A stretch of 46,342 nucleotides of DNA from JAZRPG01 sp045649105. GTDB lineage: Bacteria > Bacillota > Clostridia > Oscillospirales > JAAYXM01. Numbering within the stretch: the stretch's first letter is position 1; every line of letters begins with the position of its first letter. A model generated the notes under the pieces. That model was not told the origin of the DNA and did no database searches. It saw only the letters and a program-made list of their open reading frames with translations. The stretch covers positions 1-46,342 of the forward strand of contig JAZRPG010000037.1 in the NCBI GenBank assembly GCA_045649105.1, read 5' to 3'. The translations under genes were made by a program, and so were the position numbers. Shown in pieces: positions 23,420 through 31,903 of the stretch.

Positions 23420-23516
23420 TATGTTTCCTACGTCGGCATTATCCGCATCAGGTTCACGGGTTTCAGAGGTTAATCCCTCTGCTCTCAGCCGAGTAATACT
23501 CAGCACCCCTATTAAA
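23420..23516 (-). ncRNA. TPP riboswitch (THI element)
   Basis: The minus strand shows the aptamer landmarks in order: AGGGGTGC, GGCTGAGAGC, a variable hairpin (CAGAGGGATTAACCTCTG), ACCCGTGAACCTGATGCGG, ATAATGCCG and CGTAGGAA. These are the conserved thiamine pyrophosphate binding elements. With TPP bound, the terminator at 23371-23408 should form and stop thiT transcription. The ends are approximate. Confidence 0.95.
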
Positions 23517-23524
23517 TTAACATC

Positions 23525-23553
23525 ATTATAAACACATTTAAATCAAAAGTCAA
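23525..23553 (-). promoter_or_regulatory. sigma-A promoter of thiT
   Basis: On the minus strand TTGACT (23548-23553), 17 bp and TATAAT (23525-23530) lie just before the riboswitch. The -35 overlaps the end of the DUF1294 gene. Confidence 0.8.
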
Positions 23554-23845
23554 TATCAAGCGACAAATTTCTTAAAATTCCCCCGATATCCGACGCATAC
23601 ACTGCGGCAATATTAAGAATAAGATACACAGGGATAAGAATGCGGAATTTCTTTTTTCTTGTTTTATGGTGGAAAACATACATCCCGAACGCCGCACCTG
23701 CAGCGCCCATAAAAAAGGCAAGCATCAAAAGTGTCCGCTCAGAAATTCTTCTTGTGCCTCGGCGGGCAAAGCCCTTGTCCAACCCGTATGTAAGAAATAC
23801 TATGAAATTCCACGCCGCATATGCAAAAAATATATTCTCCGACAA
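23543..23845 (-). CDS. DUF1294 domain-containing small membrane protein
   Basis: This 100-residue protein has about three membrane helices and the DUF1294 pattern: YGLDKGFARRGTRRISERTLLMLAFFMGAAGAAFGMYVFHHKTRKKKF. Function of the family is not established. The TTG at 23845 is preceded by AAAAAGGGG at 9 nt; reading upstream would run into rluD. It starts 16 bp after the rluD stop, so it is probably the last gene of that operon. Confidence 0.83.
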   Translation of the reverse strand: MSENIFFAYAAWNFIVFLTYGLDKGFARRGTRRISERTLLMLAFFMGAAGAAFGMYVFHHKTRKKKFRILIPVYLILNIAAVYASDIGGILRNLSLDIDF

Positions 23846-23861
23846 TCTGAAATACCCCTTT

Positions 23862-24764
23862 TTACTGCATTGCCTCAAGCTTCTTAAGTATATCCGCAAA
23901 GTACTGCGGAAGCTCAGACTCAAATTCCATGCGCTCCCCTGTCCGCGGATGCGTGAATGATACGGATTTTGAATGCAGACACTGACCGGAAAGACCCAGC
24001 TTGTCGCGCGCACCGTACACCGTATCCCCGACTACGGGGTGCCCGATATGTGACATATGCACCCGTATCTGGTGCGTCCGCCCCGTCTCCAGAAGACACG
24101 CGAGAAGACAAAAACCCCGATACCTCGAAAGCACCCGATAGTTTGTCACAGCGCTTTTAGAGTTGCGCTCCGTGACGCTCATCCGCTTTCTGTCAGTATG
24201 ATGACGGCCTATAGGCGCTTCTATCTTACCGCAATCGTCCTTTATATTTCCGATAACTACTGTATAGTACTCTCTCTTTACGCTGTGTTCCTTTATCTGC
24301 ATTGCAAGGGATTTGTGCGCAAAATCCGTCTTTGCAACAAGCATAAGCCCGCTTGTGTCCTTGTCAAGCCTGTGCACTATTCCGGGACGGAGGACACCGT
24401 TTATGCCCGAAAGACCGTCTCCGCAATGCGCAAGCAGTGCGTTCACAAGAGTACCGTCAGGATTTCCGCATGCGGGGTGGACAACCATGCCGCGCGCCTT
24501 ATTTATAACGAGCATATCCTCGTCCTCAAATACAATATCAAGCGGGATATCCTGAGCAACGACATCTATCGTCCGCGGCTCCGGCATAATGACCGTTATG
24601 ACCTCGCCAGGCTCAAGCTTATGGTTCTTTTTAGACACAGAAACGCCGCCGTCCTCAATGAGGACCGCCGCGGCGCTTCTGGATATTTGTAATTCCTGTG
24701 CGATAAACACATCAAGTCTTTTGCCGATGTCACACTCTTTGACTTCTAAAATGATTTTATTCAT
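23862..24764 (-). CDS. rluD: RluA-family 23S rRNA pseudouridine synthase (RluD-like)
   Basis: The enzyme isomerises uridines in 23S rRNA. The 300-residue protein has an N-terminal S4 RNA-binding domain (KRLDVFIAQELQISRSAAAVLIEDGGVSV), then the catalytic domain with GIVHRLDKDTSGLMLVAKT carrying the catalytic Asp, and the later LETGRTHQIRVHMSHIGHPVVGDTVYG. The ATG at 24764 overlaps the lspA stop by 8 bp. In Firmicutes this gene (ylyB type) commonly follows lspA, which fits. Which uridines are modified cannot be told from sequence. Confidence 0.93.
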   Translation of the reverse strand: MNKIILEVKECDIGKRLDVFIAQELQISRSAAAVLIEDGGVSVSKKNHKLEPGEVITVIMPEPRTIDVVAQDIPLDIVFEDEDMLVINKARGMVVHPACGNPDGTLVNALLAHCGDGLSGINGVLRPGIVHRLDKDTSGLMLVAKTDFAHKSLAMQIKEHSVKREYYTVVIGNIKDDCGKIEAPIGRHHTDRKRMSVTERNSKSAVTNYRVLSRYRGFCLLACLLETGRTHQIRVHMSHIGHPVVGDTVYGARDKLGLSGQCLHSKSVSFTHPRTGERMEFESELPQYFADILKKLEAMQ

Positions 24765-25227
24765 CTTTTTGCTCAGCCTTTGTATCGTAAAAGAATATAA
24801 TGTAGACAAAGAACAGAATCGCCCCGAGTGTGACAGCGATGTCCGCCACATTAAAAACAGGAAAATTTATAAGAGAAAAATCAAACATATCAACTACCGC
24901 ACCGTAGAGCACTCTGTCTATCAGATTCCCGCATGCACCTGCAAGAATAAGACTAAGTCCCCAGGAGCCTGTTTTTGACTTGATTTTTTTCGTAAGCAGC
25001 ATATATGCTATTGCGACACATGCAATAACCGGGACAACAGTGAGAACAAGAGTTCTCCCCTGCAAAATGGAAAATGCAGCACCGGTATTCTCCACAAACC
25101 TGAGGTTGAAAACGCCGCTTATTATTTCAATCTTCCCTATCGGCTCAAGCACAGTTACTGCCCAATATTTCGTTAATTGGTCAAGCGCAATTATAAGTGC
25201 TGCTGCCAAAAATTGAACTATCAACAA
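24757..25227 (-). CDS. lspA: Signal peptidase II (prolipoprotein)
   Basis: LspA cleaves signal peptides from diacylated prolipoproteins in the membrane. The 156-residue protein has four membrane helices and the conserved catalytic boxes GNLIDRVLYGAVVDMFDF and FNVADIAVTLG, which hold the two catalytic Asp residues. The N-terminal DQLTKYW motif is also present. The start is a TTG at 25227 (another TTG follows); AAGGGG lies 12 nt upstream, a long spacing. It begins 9 bp after ileS, so ileS-lspA-rluD form one unit. Confidence 0.93.
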   Translation of the reverse strand: MLIVQFLAAALIIALDQLTKYWAVTVLEPIGKIEIISGVFNLRFVENTGAAFSILQGRTLVLTVVPVIACVAIAYMLLTKKIKSKTGSWGLSLILAGACGNLIDRVLYGAVVDMFDFSLINFPVFNVADIAVTLGAILFFVYIIFFYDTKAEQKDE

Positions 25228-25236
25228 TTTATTATT

Positions 25237-28008
25237 CTACCCCTTAACAACAGCTGTGCAGCGCGGGCAAAGCTCAGGATGCTCTGCGTCTGTTCCTGCA
25301 TTTTCGGAAAATGCCCAGCAACGGGGGCACTTAACGCCCGAGGCCTTTGAGATGATGACCTCAATATCCTCGATACCGCTTCCGAGGGTGTCTTTTTTGC
25401 TGACCCGGACAGCAGACACGATAAAGATTTTATCAAGCTCCTTCTGGGCTGTGATAAAGTCATACGCATCGCCGTTCGCAGAAATTTCAACCTTTGCCTC
25501 AAGCGGCTTGCCTATCTCCTTTGCGGCACGCGCCTCCTCAAGCGAACGGTTTACACGGTCGCGCAGAGCCTGCACCTTCTCCCACTTCTTCTCAAGCTCA
25601 GCATCAAGAGTTTCCTCGTCTATAGCCGGCATATCGTTAAGCATTGCGTTTTCTGTGCGCACACCGTCATGATGCGGCATCGCCTTCCAAATCTCATCGC
25701 TTGTGAAAGCGAGAATCGGACAAAGGATTCTGACAAGCGCGTCAAGAATACGGTAGATAACCGTCTGCGCGCCGCGGCGCGATGCGCTATCCACTCCATC
25801 GCAGTAGAGCCTGTCCTTTATAACATCGAGATAGAAGTTTGACATATCCACAACGCAGAAATTATGCACCGAGTGGACAACCGTATAGAACTCATACCTG
25901 TCATACGCCTCAAGACAACGCTTGATAAGCGTGTTGAGTCTTGAAAGCGCCCATTTGTCCATCTCGCAGAGCTCAGATGACGGAATGCATGTATTCGGGT
26001 CAAATCCGTCGAGATTTCCGAGAATATATCTCGATGTGTTTCTTATCTTGAGATATGTGTCTGAAAGCTGCTTGAATATAGCATCGGAGCAGCGCATATC
26101 CTGACGGTAATCGGCAGATGCTGCCCAAAGCCTCAAAACATCCGCGCCGAATTTTTCTATAACTTCCTCAGGCGCTACGCCGTTGCCGAGTGACTTATGC
26201 ATAGCCTTACCCTCACCGTCAACCGTCCAGCCGTGAGTGAGGACCTGGCGGTACGGAGCCTCTCCGCGAAGCGCAACAGCGGTGAGAAGCGATGACTGGA
26301 ACCAGCCGCGATACTGGTCCGCACCCTCAAGATAAAGGTCTGCCGGCCAGCACTTCGGCGAGTCAAGCTCCATAGACGCGATATGCGTAGAGCCTGAATC
26401 AAACCAACCGTCAAGCGTATCGGTTTCTTTTGTAAAATGAGTTCCGCCGCAATGCGGGCATACATACCCCTCGGGCATAAGCTCGTGTGTTTCGCGCTCA
26501 AACCAAGCATTTGAGCCATATTCACCAAATATATTCGCAACCTTCTCAATAGTCGCATCGTCACAAATCGGCTTGCCGCAATCCTCACAGTAGAACACGG
26601 GAATCGGAAGTCCCCAATGACGCTGGCGCGAAATGCACCAGTCTGTACGCTCACAAACCATTGACGTAATTCTGTCATATCCCCATTCCGGGAACCACTT
26701 GACATTCTTACACGCCGCCACTGCATCGTCCTTGAACGCGTCCACAGAGCAGAACCACTGGTCAGTCGCACGGAAAATTATAGCGCCCTTGCATCTCCAG
26801 CAGTGCGGATAGCTGTGTATAATATCCTCAGATGCAAACAGCGCACCTGAATTTTTCATATCCTCAAGGATTACGGGGTTTGACTCCTCCGTCTTCATGC
26901 CCGCATACTTGCCGGCATATTCGGTATGACGGCCGCTGTCGTCAACAGGAACAACCATTTCCATACCGTATCTGCGGCAGGTCTGATAGTCGTCCGCACC
27001 AAAGCCGGGCGCCGTATGAACACAGCCCGTACCTGAATCCATAGTGACATAGTCGGCAAGGAGAAGCCTTGATGTCTTATTAAGGAACGGATGGTCAGCA
27101 AGCATGTTTTCAAAAAACCTGCCCGGGTGATGGTCTATTACCTCAAAGCTTTCAAATCCGCCTATTTTCATGACCTTCTCTGAAAGCGCCTCTGCCATTA
27201 TATAGTTCTCGCCGTTGGGTGCCTTTACAATTACATATTCCTCATACGGATTAAGGGCGATTGCAAGGTTGCCCGGGAGCGTCCAGATAGTAGTTGTCCA
27301 GATTACAAAGTACGTATTTGAAAGGTCAATGCCGGAAAGCTTTCCGTTATCGTCATTTACCTTAAACTTTACATAAACCGTTGTGCACGGGTCGTCCTTA
27401 TATTCAATTTCAGCCTCTGCAAGCGCAGTTTCGTCCTTCGGGCACCAGTAAACAGGCTTTAATCCCTTATAGATATAGCCTTTCTTATACATCTCCCCAA
27501 AGATTTTGACCTCTTCTGCCTCAAATTTCGGAGACATGGTGAGATACGGGTTTTCCCAATCACCGATTACGCCGAGACGCTTGAACTGGTTGCGCTGGAC
27601 ATCAACAAAGTTCTCTGCAAATTTCTCACAGGCTGTGCGGAATTCGGGAATCGACATATGCTTGCGGTCGAGCTTGTTCTTCTTTATAATTGCAGACTCA
27701 ATCGGCATACCGTGGTTGTCCCAGCCCGGAGTATACGGCGCAGAAAAGCCGGCCATGTTCTTATACCTTACGACAAAGTCCTTCAGGCACTTGTTCATAG
27801 CCGTACCCATATGTATGCTTCCGTTTGAGAACGGAGGGCCGTCATGCAGAATAAACTTCGGCCTGCCCTCGTTCTTCTCCATAAGCATTTTATAAACATT
27901 ATCCTTTTCCCATGCCGCGAGCATGTCCGGCTCACGCTTCGGAAGCCCCGCCCGCATCGGAAACTCTGTCTTCGGCAGATTTATTGTGCTGTTGTAATCC
28001 TGAGACAT
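25237..28008 (-). CDS. ileS: Isoleucyl-tRNA synthetase
   Basis: This class I synthetase charges tRNA-Ile. The 923-residue protein has the HIGH motif as HMGT (66-69, in PPFSNGSIHMGTAMN), the editing domain with TTTIWTLPGNLAIALNP and GTGCVHTAPGFGADDY, and the KMSKS region as GKAMHKSLGN, a variant form. A C-terminal zinc finger of four Cys (CPRCWAFSE and CPRC) is present. GGGAG lies upstream of the ATG at 28008. No T-box leader is seen in the 61 bp to divIVA, so it is probably expressed from the division-cluster transcript. Confidence 0.97.
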   Translation of the reverse strand: MSQDYNSTINLPKTEFPMRAGLPKREPDMLAAWEKDNVYKMLMEKNEGRPKFILHDGPPFSNGSIHMGTAMNKCLKDFVVRYKNMAGFSAPYTPGWDNHGMPIESAIIKKNKLDRKHMSIPEFRTACEKFAENFVDVQRNQFKRLGVIGDWENPYLTMSPKFEAEEVKIFGEMYKKGYIYKGLKPVYWCPKDETALAEAEIEYKDDPCTTVYVKFKVNDDNGKLSGIDLSNTYFVIWTTTIWTLPGNLAIALNPYEEYVIVKAPNGENYIMAEALSEKVMKIGGFESFEVIDHHPGRFFENMLADHPFLNKTSRLLLADYVTMDSGTGCVHTAPGFGADDYQTCRRYGMEMVVPVDDSGRHTEYAGKYAGMKTEESNPVILEDMKNSGALFASEDIIHSYPHCWRCKGAIIFRATDQWFCSVDAFKDDAVAACKNVKWFPEWGYDRITSMVCERTDWCISRQRHWGLPIPVFYCEDCGKPICDDATIEKVANIFGEYGSNAWFERETHELMPEGYVCPHCGGTHFTKETDTLDGWFDSGSTHIASMELDSPKCWPADLYLEGADQYRGWFQSSLLTAVALRGEAPYRQVLTHGWTVDGEGKAMHKSLGNGVAPEEVIEKFGADVLRLWAASADYRQDMRCSDAIFKQLSDTYLKIRNTSRYILGNLDGFDPNTCIPSSELCEMDKWALSRLNTLIKRCLEAYDRYEFYTVVHSVHNFCVVDMSNFYLDVIKDRLYCDGVDSASRRGAQTVIYRILDALVRILCPILAFTSDEIWKAMPHHDGVRTENAMLNDMPAIDEETLDAELEKKWEKVQALRDRVNRSLEEARAAKEIGKPLEAKVEISANGDAYDFITAQKELDKIFIVSAVRVSKKDTLGSGIEDIEVIISKASGVKCPRCWAFSENAGTDAEHPELCPRCTAVVKG

Positions 28009-28034
28009 TTTTAACTTTCTCCCTTTTGTTGCCG

Positions 28035-28065
28035 CGCCGAGCTGTCAGACGACAGCCTCCCGGCG
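28035..28065 (-). other. Stem-loop between divIVA and ileS
   Basis: CGCCG (28035-28039) pairs with CGGCG (28061-28065) and, inside, GCTGTC with GACAGC around an AGAC loop. There is no T tract, so it is not a standard terminator. It could stabilise or process the divIVA-ileS transcript. Confidence 0.4.
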
Positions 28066-28069
28066 TCAG

Positions 28070-28831
28070 TTATTCTTTTTCGTCAGTAATATCGTAATCC
28101 TTGCCAAACTTCAGTTCAGTAAACTGAATCACGCGCTTTTTGGGCTTCTCTTCTGCAGCCTCCTCAAGCGCATCCATCTCCTCTTTAGTCGGAATCTCCG
28201 GTGCTTCGACTAATGTTATCGGCTCTTTTTCCGCCTCCGCCTGCGCAGAGTTCTGTTCCATCTCCATCGCAAGCTTTTCATCTTCCTGGCGCACCTTTTC
28301 CTCAAGAGACTTTGCTATCTCATCAACAGTATCCTCTGCAACTGCGGGAACCTCCTCCGGAGAGGGCTGAACCGCAGGCGACATCTCACTGCCTATCTCG
28401 ACAAGCTTTTCGCGCTCTGCTTCAAACATCTGCGTTACGCTCGCAATAAACTTTGCAGTTTCTGCCTTTGCGGCGGAAAGCTTTGCCTCCTCCTCCGCAA
28501 CAAGGCGTGAAAGCTCGCCTATCCTTGCCTTTGCATCAGCGCTTGCCGTGTCAAGCATTTCACGGCTCTTCTTCTCTGCCTCGGCGACCATGTCATTTGC
28601 CATGTTCTGCGCAGTAATAAGCGCTTTACGCATAGCCTCGTCGACACTTCTGTAATCTTCAACCGTTTCGGCAAGAAGCTTAAGCTTCTTTTTAAGCATT
28701 GCGTTTTCTTTAAAAAGTGTAGTATAGTCCTCAACGACGGCTTTGAAAACCTCGTCAACCGAAGCTACATCATATCCGCCGAATACAGCCTTGTCAAAGC
28801 TTTTATCCTTAAGCTCATTAGGAGTATACAT
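28070..28831 (-). CDS. divIVA: DivIVA domain cell-division protein
   Basis: DivIVA marks curved membrane at septa and poles. The 253-residue protein begins with the membrane-binding domain (MYTPNELKDKSFDKAVFGGYDVASVDEVFKAV), followed by a long coiled coil (about 30-150) and an acidic tail rich in E and A (about 150-240). Its position next to yggT and sepF is the classical Firmicutes division cluster. The ATG at 28831 follows AAGGGG at about 11 nt. Confidence 0.93.
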   Translation of the reverse strand: MYTPNELKDKSFDKAVFGGYDVASVDEVFKAVVEDYTTLFKENAMLKKKLKLLAETVEDYRSVDEAMRKALITAQNMANDMVAEAEKKSREMLDTASADAKARIGELSRLVAEEEAKLSAAKAETAKFIASVTQMFEAEREKLVEIGSEMSPAVQPSPEEVPAVAEDTVDEIAKSLEEKVRQEDEKLAMEMEQNSAQAEAEKEPITLVEAPEIPTKEEMDALEEAAEEKPKKRVIQFTELKFGKDYDITDEKE

Positions 28832-28854
28832 ATTTTCTCTATCCCCTTTGCTTT

Positions 28855-29127
28855 TTATATGGAAATAAACATCATACGCAGTATATCAAGAATCAGAAAC
28901 ACTACCAAAATAGAAAAATCCAGCGGGATATTATAAAGCGCGGGGATTTTTCTCAAGGCTGCGCGAACGGGAGCCAGAACAGGCTCCGTTATTGAGTATA
29001 TGAACATAACGATACGGTTGTCCTGAAGCATCGGAAACCAGGACAAAAGCGCCCTCGCTATCAAAAGAAGCTCATATACGCGTATGAGTCTGAGCATAAA
29101 TATCTGCAAAAACCGCAATATGAACAT
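28855..29127 (-). CDS. yggT: YggT family membrane protein
   Basis: This 90-residue integral membrane protein has two hydrophobic regions joined by the conserved loop ALLSWFP...NRIVMFIYSITEPVLAPVRAALRKIP and ends with LDFSILVVFLILDILRMMF. YggT/YlmG proteins sit in division clusters and are linked to membrane or septum organisation. AGAGGAG precedes the ATG at 29127. It lies between sepF and divIVA. Confidence 0.92.
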   Translation of the reverse strand: MFILRFLQIFMLRLIRVYELLLIARALLSWFPMLQDNRIVMFIYSITEPVLAPVRAALRKIPALYNIPLDFSILVVFLILDILRMMFISI

Positions 29128-29157
29128 TAAATACTGCTCCTCTCAGACTGCGCTATA

Positions 29158-29586
29158 TTAAAAATACAGTCCGTTGTTCTCGAGCTCATCAATAAGGTCG
29201 CCCTTAAGGTCGACATTATACGGTGTGATAATATACGTATTGTTTGCAACGCGCTTAATCTGACCGTCGTTTGTATATGCAACTCCGCTTAAAAAGTCAA
29301 GAACGCGTCTTGCAGTGTCCTTATTGGTCGACTCAAGATTCAGTACAACCGTGCGCTTCTCCTTCAGATGGTCAGCAATCTCGGTTGAGTTCTCATAGCG
29401 CTCAGGCTTTACGAGCACAACCTGAAGCTGTGTTGTCGTATGAATATTGACTACGCGGTCATCTCTCTTTGAACCGGAAAATGACATTTCGCTCCTCTTT
29501 TCACGCTCTGCCGAGGGGACAAAATCCTCAAACTCTTCGTCATCTTCTACCTTTGCCCATTCTTTAAACTTCTCCATGAAACCCAT
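29158..29586 (-). CDS. sepF: Cell division protein SepF
   Basis: SepF anchors and organises FtsZ at the septum. The 142-residue protein begins with the amphipathic membrane helix (MGFMEKFKEWAK), has an acidic linker, and then the SepF core: VVLVKPERYENSTEIADHLKEKRTVVLNLESTNKDTARRVLDFLSGVAYTNDGQI. AGGAGG precedes the ATG at 29586. It is followed by yggT and divIVA in the standard order. Confidence 0.95.
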   Translation of the reverse strand: MGFMEKFKEWAKVEDDEEFEDFVPSAEREKRSEMSFSGSKRDDRVVNIHTTTQLQVVLVKPERYENSTEIADHLKEKRTVVLNLESTNKDTARRVLDFLSGVAYTNDGQIKRVANNTYIITPYNVDLKGDLIDELENNGLYF

Positions 29587-29627
29587 AACAGCTTGTCCTC
29601 CTGAAAATAATATTTAGACACGCAGGT

Positions 29628-30344
29628 CTATATGTAATGCCTTTGACCGAATATACCGGTGCCGATGCGAACCATATTGGCTCCGCACGAGATGGCAGTC
29701 ATGTAATCGCCGCTCATGCCCATCGACAGAAAGTCCATACTAATATTATCGTATGTTTTTGCTCCAATGTCAATAAATAATTGCTTCATTTTAAGAAAAA
29801 AGGCTTTTTCCTGCTCAGTATCTGAAGAAATCGGCGGAATTGTCATAAGTCCGCGGACCCGTATACCCTCAATATGCGACATTTTTTCAATCAAATCGTA
29901 TGCATCGGCATAGTCAGCGCCGCTTTTGCTTTCCTCATCGCCAACATTTATCTCGACAAGGATATCCTGCACAATCCCCTGCTTTTTTGCATGCTTTGCA
30001 ATTTCCTCCGCAAGCTTTATTGAATTAACTGACTGTATAAGCGCTACCTTACCTACTATATATTTGACCTTGTTTGTCTGCAGCGTACCGATAAAATGAA
30101 GCGGCGCGCCGTTATATGCGCCTTGCTCATACTTTTCAATAAGCTCCTGCACGCGGTTCTCGCCGCAGGCATCAATACCGCAGGCTATCGCCTCGCGCAC
30201 ACGGGACGCATCATTCATCTTCGTCGCCGCCACGAGCACAATATCTTCACTTTTCCTTCCCGAGGCTTCCGCCACGCGAGCTATATCTTCCCGGATTTTC
30301 TTTATATTCTCCGATATCCCGCTCATAACCACACTCACCGCCAT
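29628..30344 (-). CDS. yggS: YggS-family pyridoxal phosphate homeostasis protein
   Basis: The YggS/YlmE/PROSC family binds PLP and keeps PLP levels balanced. The 238-residue single-domain protein has the PLP lysine at Lys42 (VLVAATKMN), plus GENRVQEL, LHFIGTLQTNK, VNVGDEESKSG-like INVGDEESKSG and FLSMGMSGDYMTAI. The ATG at 30344 shares a base with the stop of the preceding gene (TAATG); the ATG at 30326, with GGTGAG upstream, matches the family N-terminus and is an alternative start. It belongs to the sepF cluster. Confidence 0.93.
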   Translation of the reverse strand: MAVSVVMSGISENIKKIREDIARVAEASGRKSEDIVLVAATKMNDASRVREAIACGIDACGENRVQELIEKYEQGAYNGAPLHFIGTLQTNKVKYIVGKVALIQSVNSIKLAEEIAKHAKKQGIVQDILVEINVGDEESKSGADYADAYDLIEKMSHIEGIRVRGLMTIPPISSDTEQEKAFFLKMKQLFIDIGAKTYDNISMDFLSMGMSGDYMTAISCGANMVRIGTGIFGQRHYI

Positions 30345-31564
30345 TATTTTATAACCTTCTTGTGCTCGAGATTTTTTGCCGATATTACAATCTCATCATA
30401 CAGAAGGAGAGATTTTGTGTCACTGCTGTCGTATTTTGAAATATAATAGCTGTCCTTTTCAAACGAAATCTCTATCGGCTTGAATTTTACCTGAGATTCT
30501 ATGAGGCAGTACACGCCGTTTCTGCCCTCATCATCCACACGCAACGCCTCGCGCGGGACTTTAAGCCCCGAATATGTCTTTATAACTGCCTGTGCCGTTA
30601 CCTTTCTCACCTTCGTAAAGTCCGACACATGCGTATTGCATTCAAAAACAACAAGCTTCTTTCCCTCTTCAGGCTCAGAAACACGCCACACCTCCGCCGT
30701 TACATCGGGGAGGGACTTTTCCTGAAACTTAAGCACCATGGAATTCCCGACTTTAAGACGCTGCGCATCAGCCTCGCCTATGACAGCCGCAAAATACCAC
30801 TTGTTGCTCTCTATAAGCTTTCCGACAGTATCGGCATCGGGAATTGCGTGTGCTTCACACACACTTAAAAACTCATTCGGCGTTGCCTTTTCAAGAACGC
30901 CGGAATTAAGAACACTTTCATATCCGTCCGTGCTGTGCGAGAAGTATCCCGCCCGCTGTGTGTAAATCCTCTTTTTTACCTCACTTGCACGGCCGAGCTT
31001 TTCACGCTCCGCCTTAAGCTCATCAATAACCTCGACAAGCTCAGCCTTATCTCTGTAAATATACTCACGAAGCATTGTTTCAAGTTTTAACTCTTCTACC
31101 TTGCTGTCGATGTTATAAAACATTCCGTCCTGAATCATGTCATTAATACGGCAGGTGTACTCTGCAATACTGTTATTAATCGCATTAAGGTCATATGTCT
31201 CACCGCTCTGGCTGTAGAGCGTCGTTATCCTGTCTATCTGCTCATCAAGCTCCTGTATATTACGGCTCTTTAAGGCAGATGCCTCATCGGCGTACACAAC
31301 TGCAACGGCGCTTCCGCTTGCCGCACGCTCGCCCTCGTATAAATTCATCTCAAGCACACCTGAGCCATAGCTTCCGGTAATGCTCTTTTCGTTCCGGACA
31401 ATGTACCCGTCCATCTGAACAGAATCATCTACCTCTGCAAAGACCGCGCTTACGGTGCGCACCGGATTGTACAATGACCGCCATGCCTGGTACCCTATGT
31501 ATGCGCACAGGAACAACCCAAGAACTACCGAAATTATCCGTGATGTTGCACTTCCCTGTTTCAT
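30344..31564 (-). CDS. HlyD-like membrane fusion protein in the division cluster
   Basis: The protein (406 residues) has an N-terminal membrane helix (ISVVLGLFLCAYIGYQAW, near 10-27), then an adaptor layout: a lipoyl-like half (VQMDGYIVRNEKSI...GSGVLEMNLYEGERAASGSAVAVVY), a helical segment (about 100-220) and beta-rich domains with LKVPREALRV. No pump or ABC transporter is adjacent. Similar proteins occur upstream of yggS-sepF in other Clostridia, so a cell-envelope or septal role is possible. The ribosome binding site before the ATG at 31564 is poor. Hfq starts upstream with 41 bp between stop and start. Function unknown. Confidence 0.78.
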   Translation of the reverse strand: MKQGSATSRIISVVLGLFLCAYIGYQAWRSLYNPVRTVSAVFAEVDDSVQMDGYIVRNEKSITGSYGSGVLEMNLYEGERAASGSAVAVVYADEASALKSRNIQELDEQIDRITTLYSQSGETYDLNAINNSIAEYTCRINDMIQDGMFYNIDSKVEELKLETMLREYIYRDKAELVEVIDELKAEREKLGRASEVKKRIYTQRAGYFSHSTDGYESVLNSGVLEKATPNEFLSVCEAHAIPDADTVGKLIESNKWYFAAVIGEADAQRLKVGNSMVLKFQEKSLPDVTAEVWRVSEPEEGKKLVVFECNTHVSDFTKVRKVTAQAVIKTYSGLKVPREALRVDDEGRNGVYCLIESQVKFKPIEISFEKDSYYISKYDSSDTKSLLLYDEIVISAKNLEHKKVIK

Positions 31565-31605
31565 TCGTATGCGAGAGCCCGATGCACACAGTCATTTTAA
31601 TTGAC

Positions 31606-31866
31606 TTATATCGTACATTCCTCTCGCAAACCCTCCTTCTCGGTGGATTCAAAAAATTTCAAAGTTTTTGACGGAATAACCGTTGAAATTGCATGTTTAT
31701 ATATAAGCTGCTGACGCCCGTCGCTGTCAAGCACTACCGTGAAGCAATCAAAGCTGCGTACTATCCCCTTAAGCTGGAATCCGTTCGTCAGAAATACCGT
31801 TACGCTTATACCCTCACTTCTTGCCTTGTTGAGAAATGCATCCTGTAATCCCGCAGTTTTCGTCAT
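31606..31866 (-). CDS. hfq: RNA chaperone Hfq
   Basis: Hfq is a hexameric Sm-like protein that binds small RNAs and mRNAs. The 86-residue protein has the Sm1 motif (LQDAFLNKARSEGISVTVFLTNGFQLKGIVRSFDCFTVVL) and the Sm2 motif YKHAISTVIPS, with the YKHA residues of the proximal RNA face. The C-terminal tail is short and charged (FFESTEKEGLREECTI), unlike the long tail of enterobacteria. It follows miaA, the same order as in many Proteobacteria. The ribosome binding site is weak (GAAAGAAGAG). Confidence 0.96.
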   Translation of the reverse strand: MTKTAGLQDAFLNKARSEGISVTVFLTNGFQLKGIVRSFDCFTVVLDSDGRQQLIYKHAISTVIPSKTLKFFESTEKEGLREECTI

Positions 31867-31903
31867 GTAAATACACTCTTCTTTCTATAAGATTTCTTAT
31901 AGA

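Noticed and set aside
28009..28069. T-box or attenuator ahead of ileS
   Set aside because: Only 61 bp are available and the stem-loop has no T tract; a T-box leader needs about 200 nt or more with a conserved T-box sequence, which is absent.
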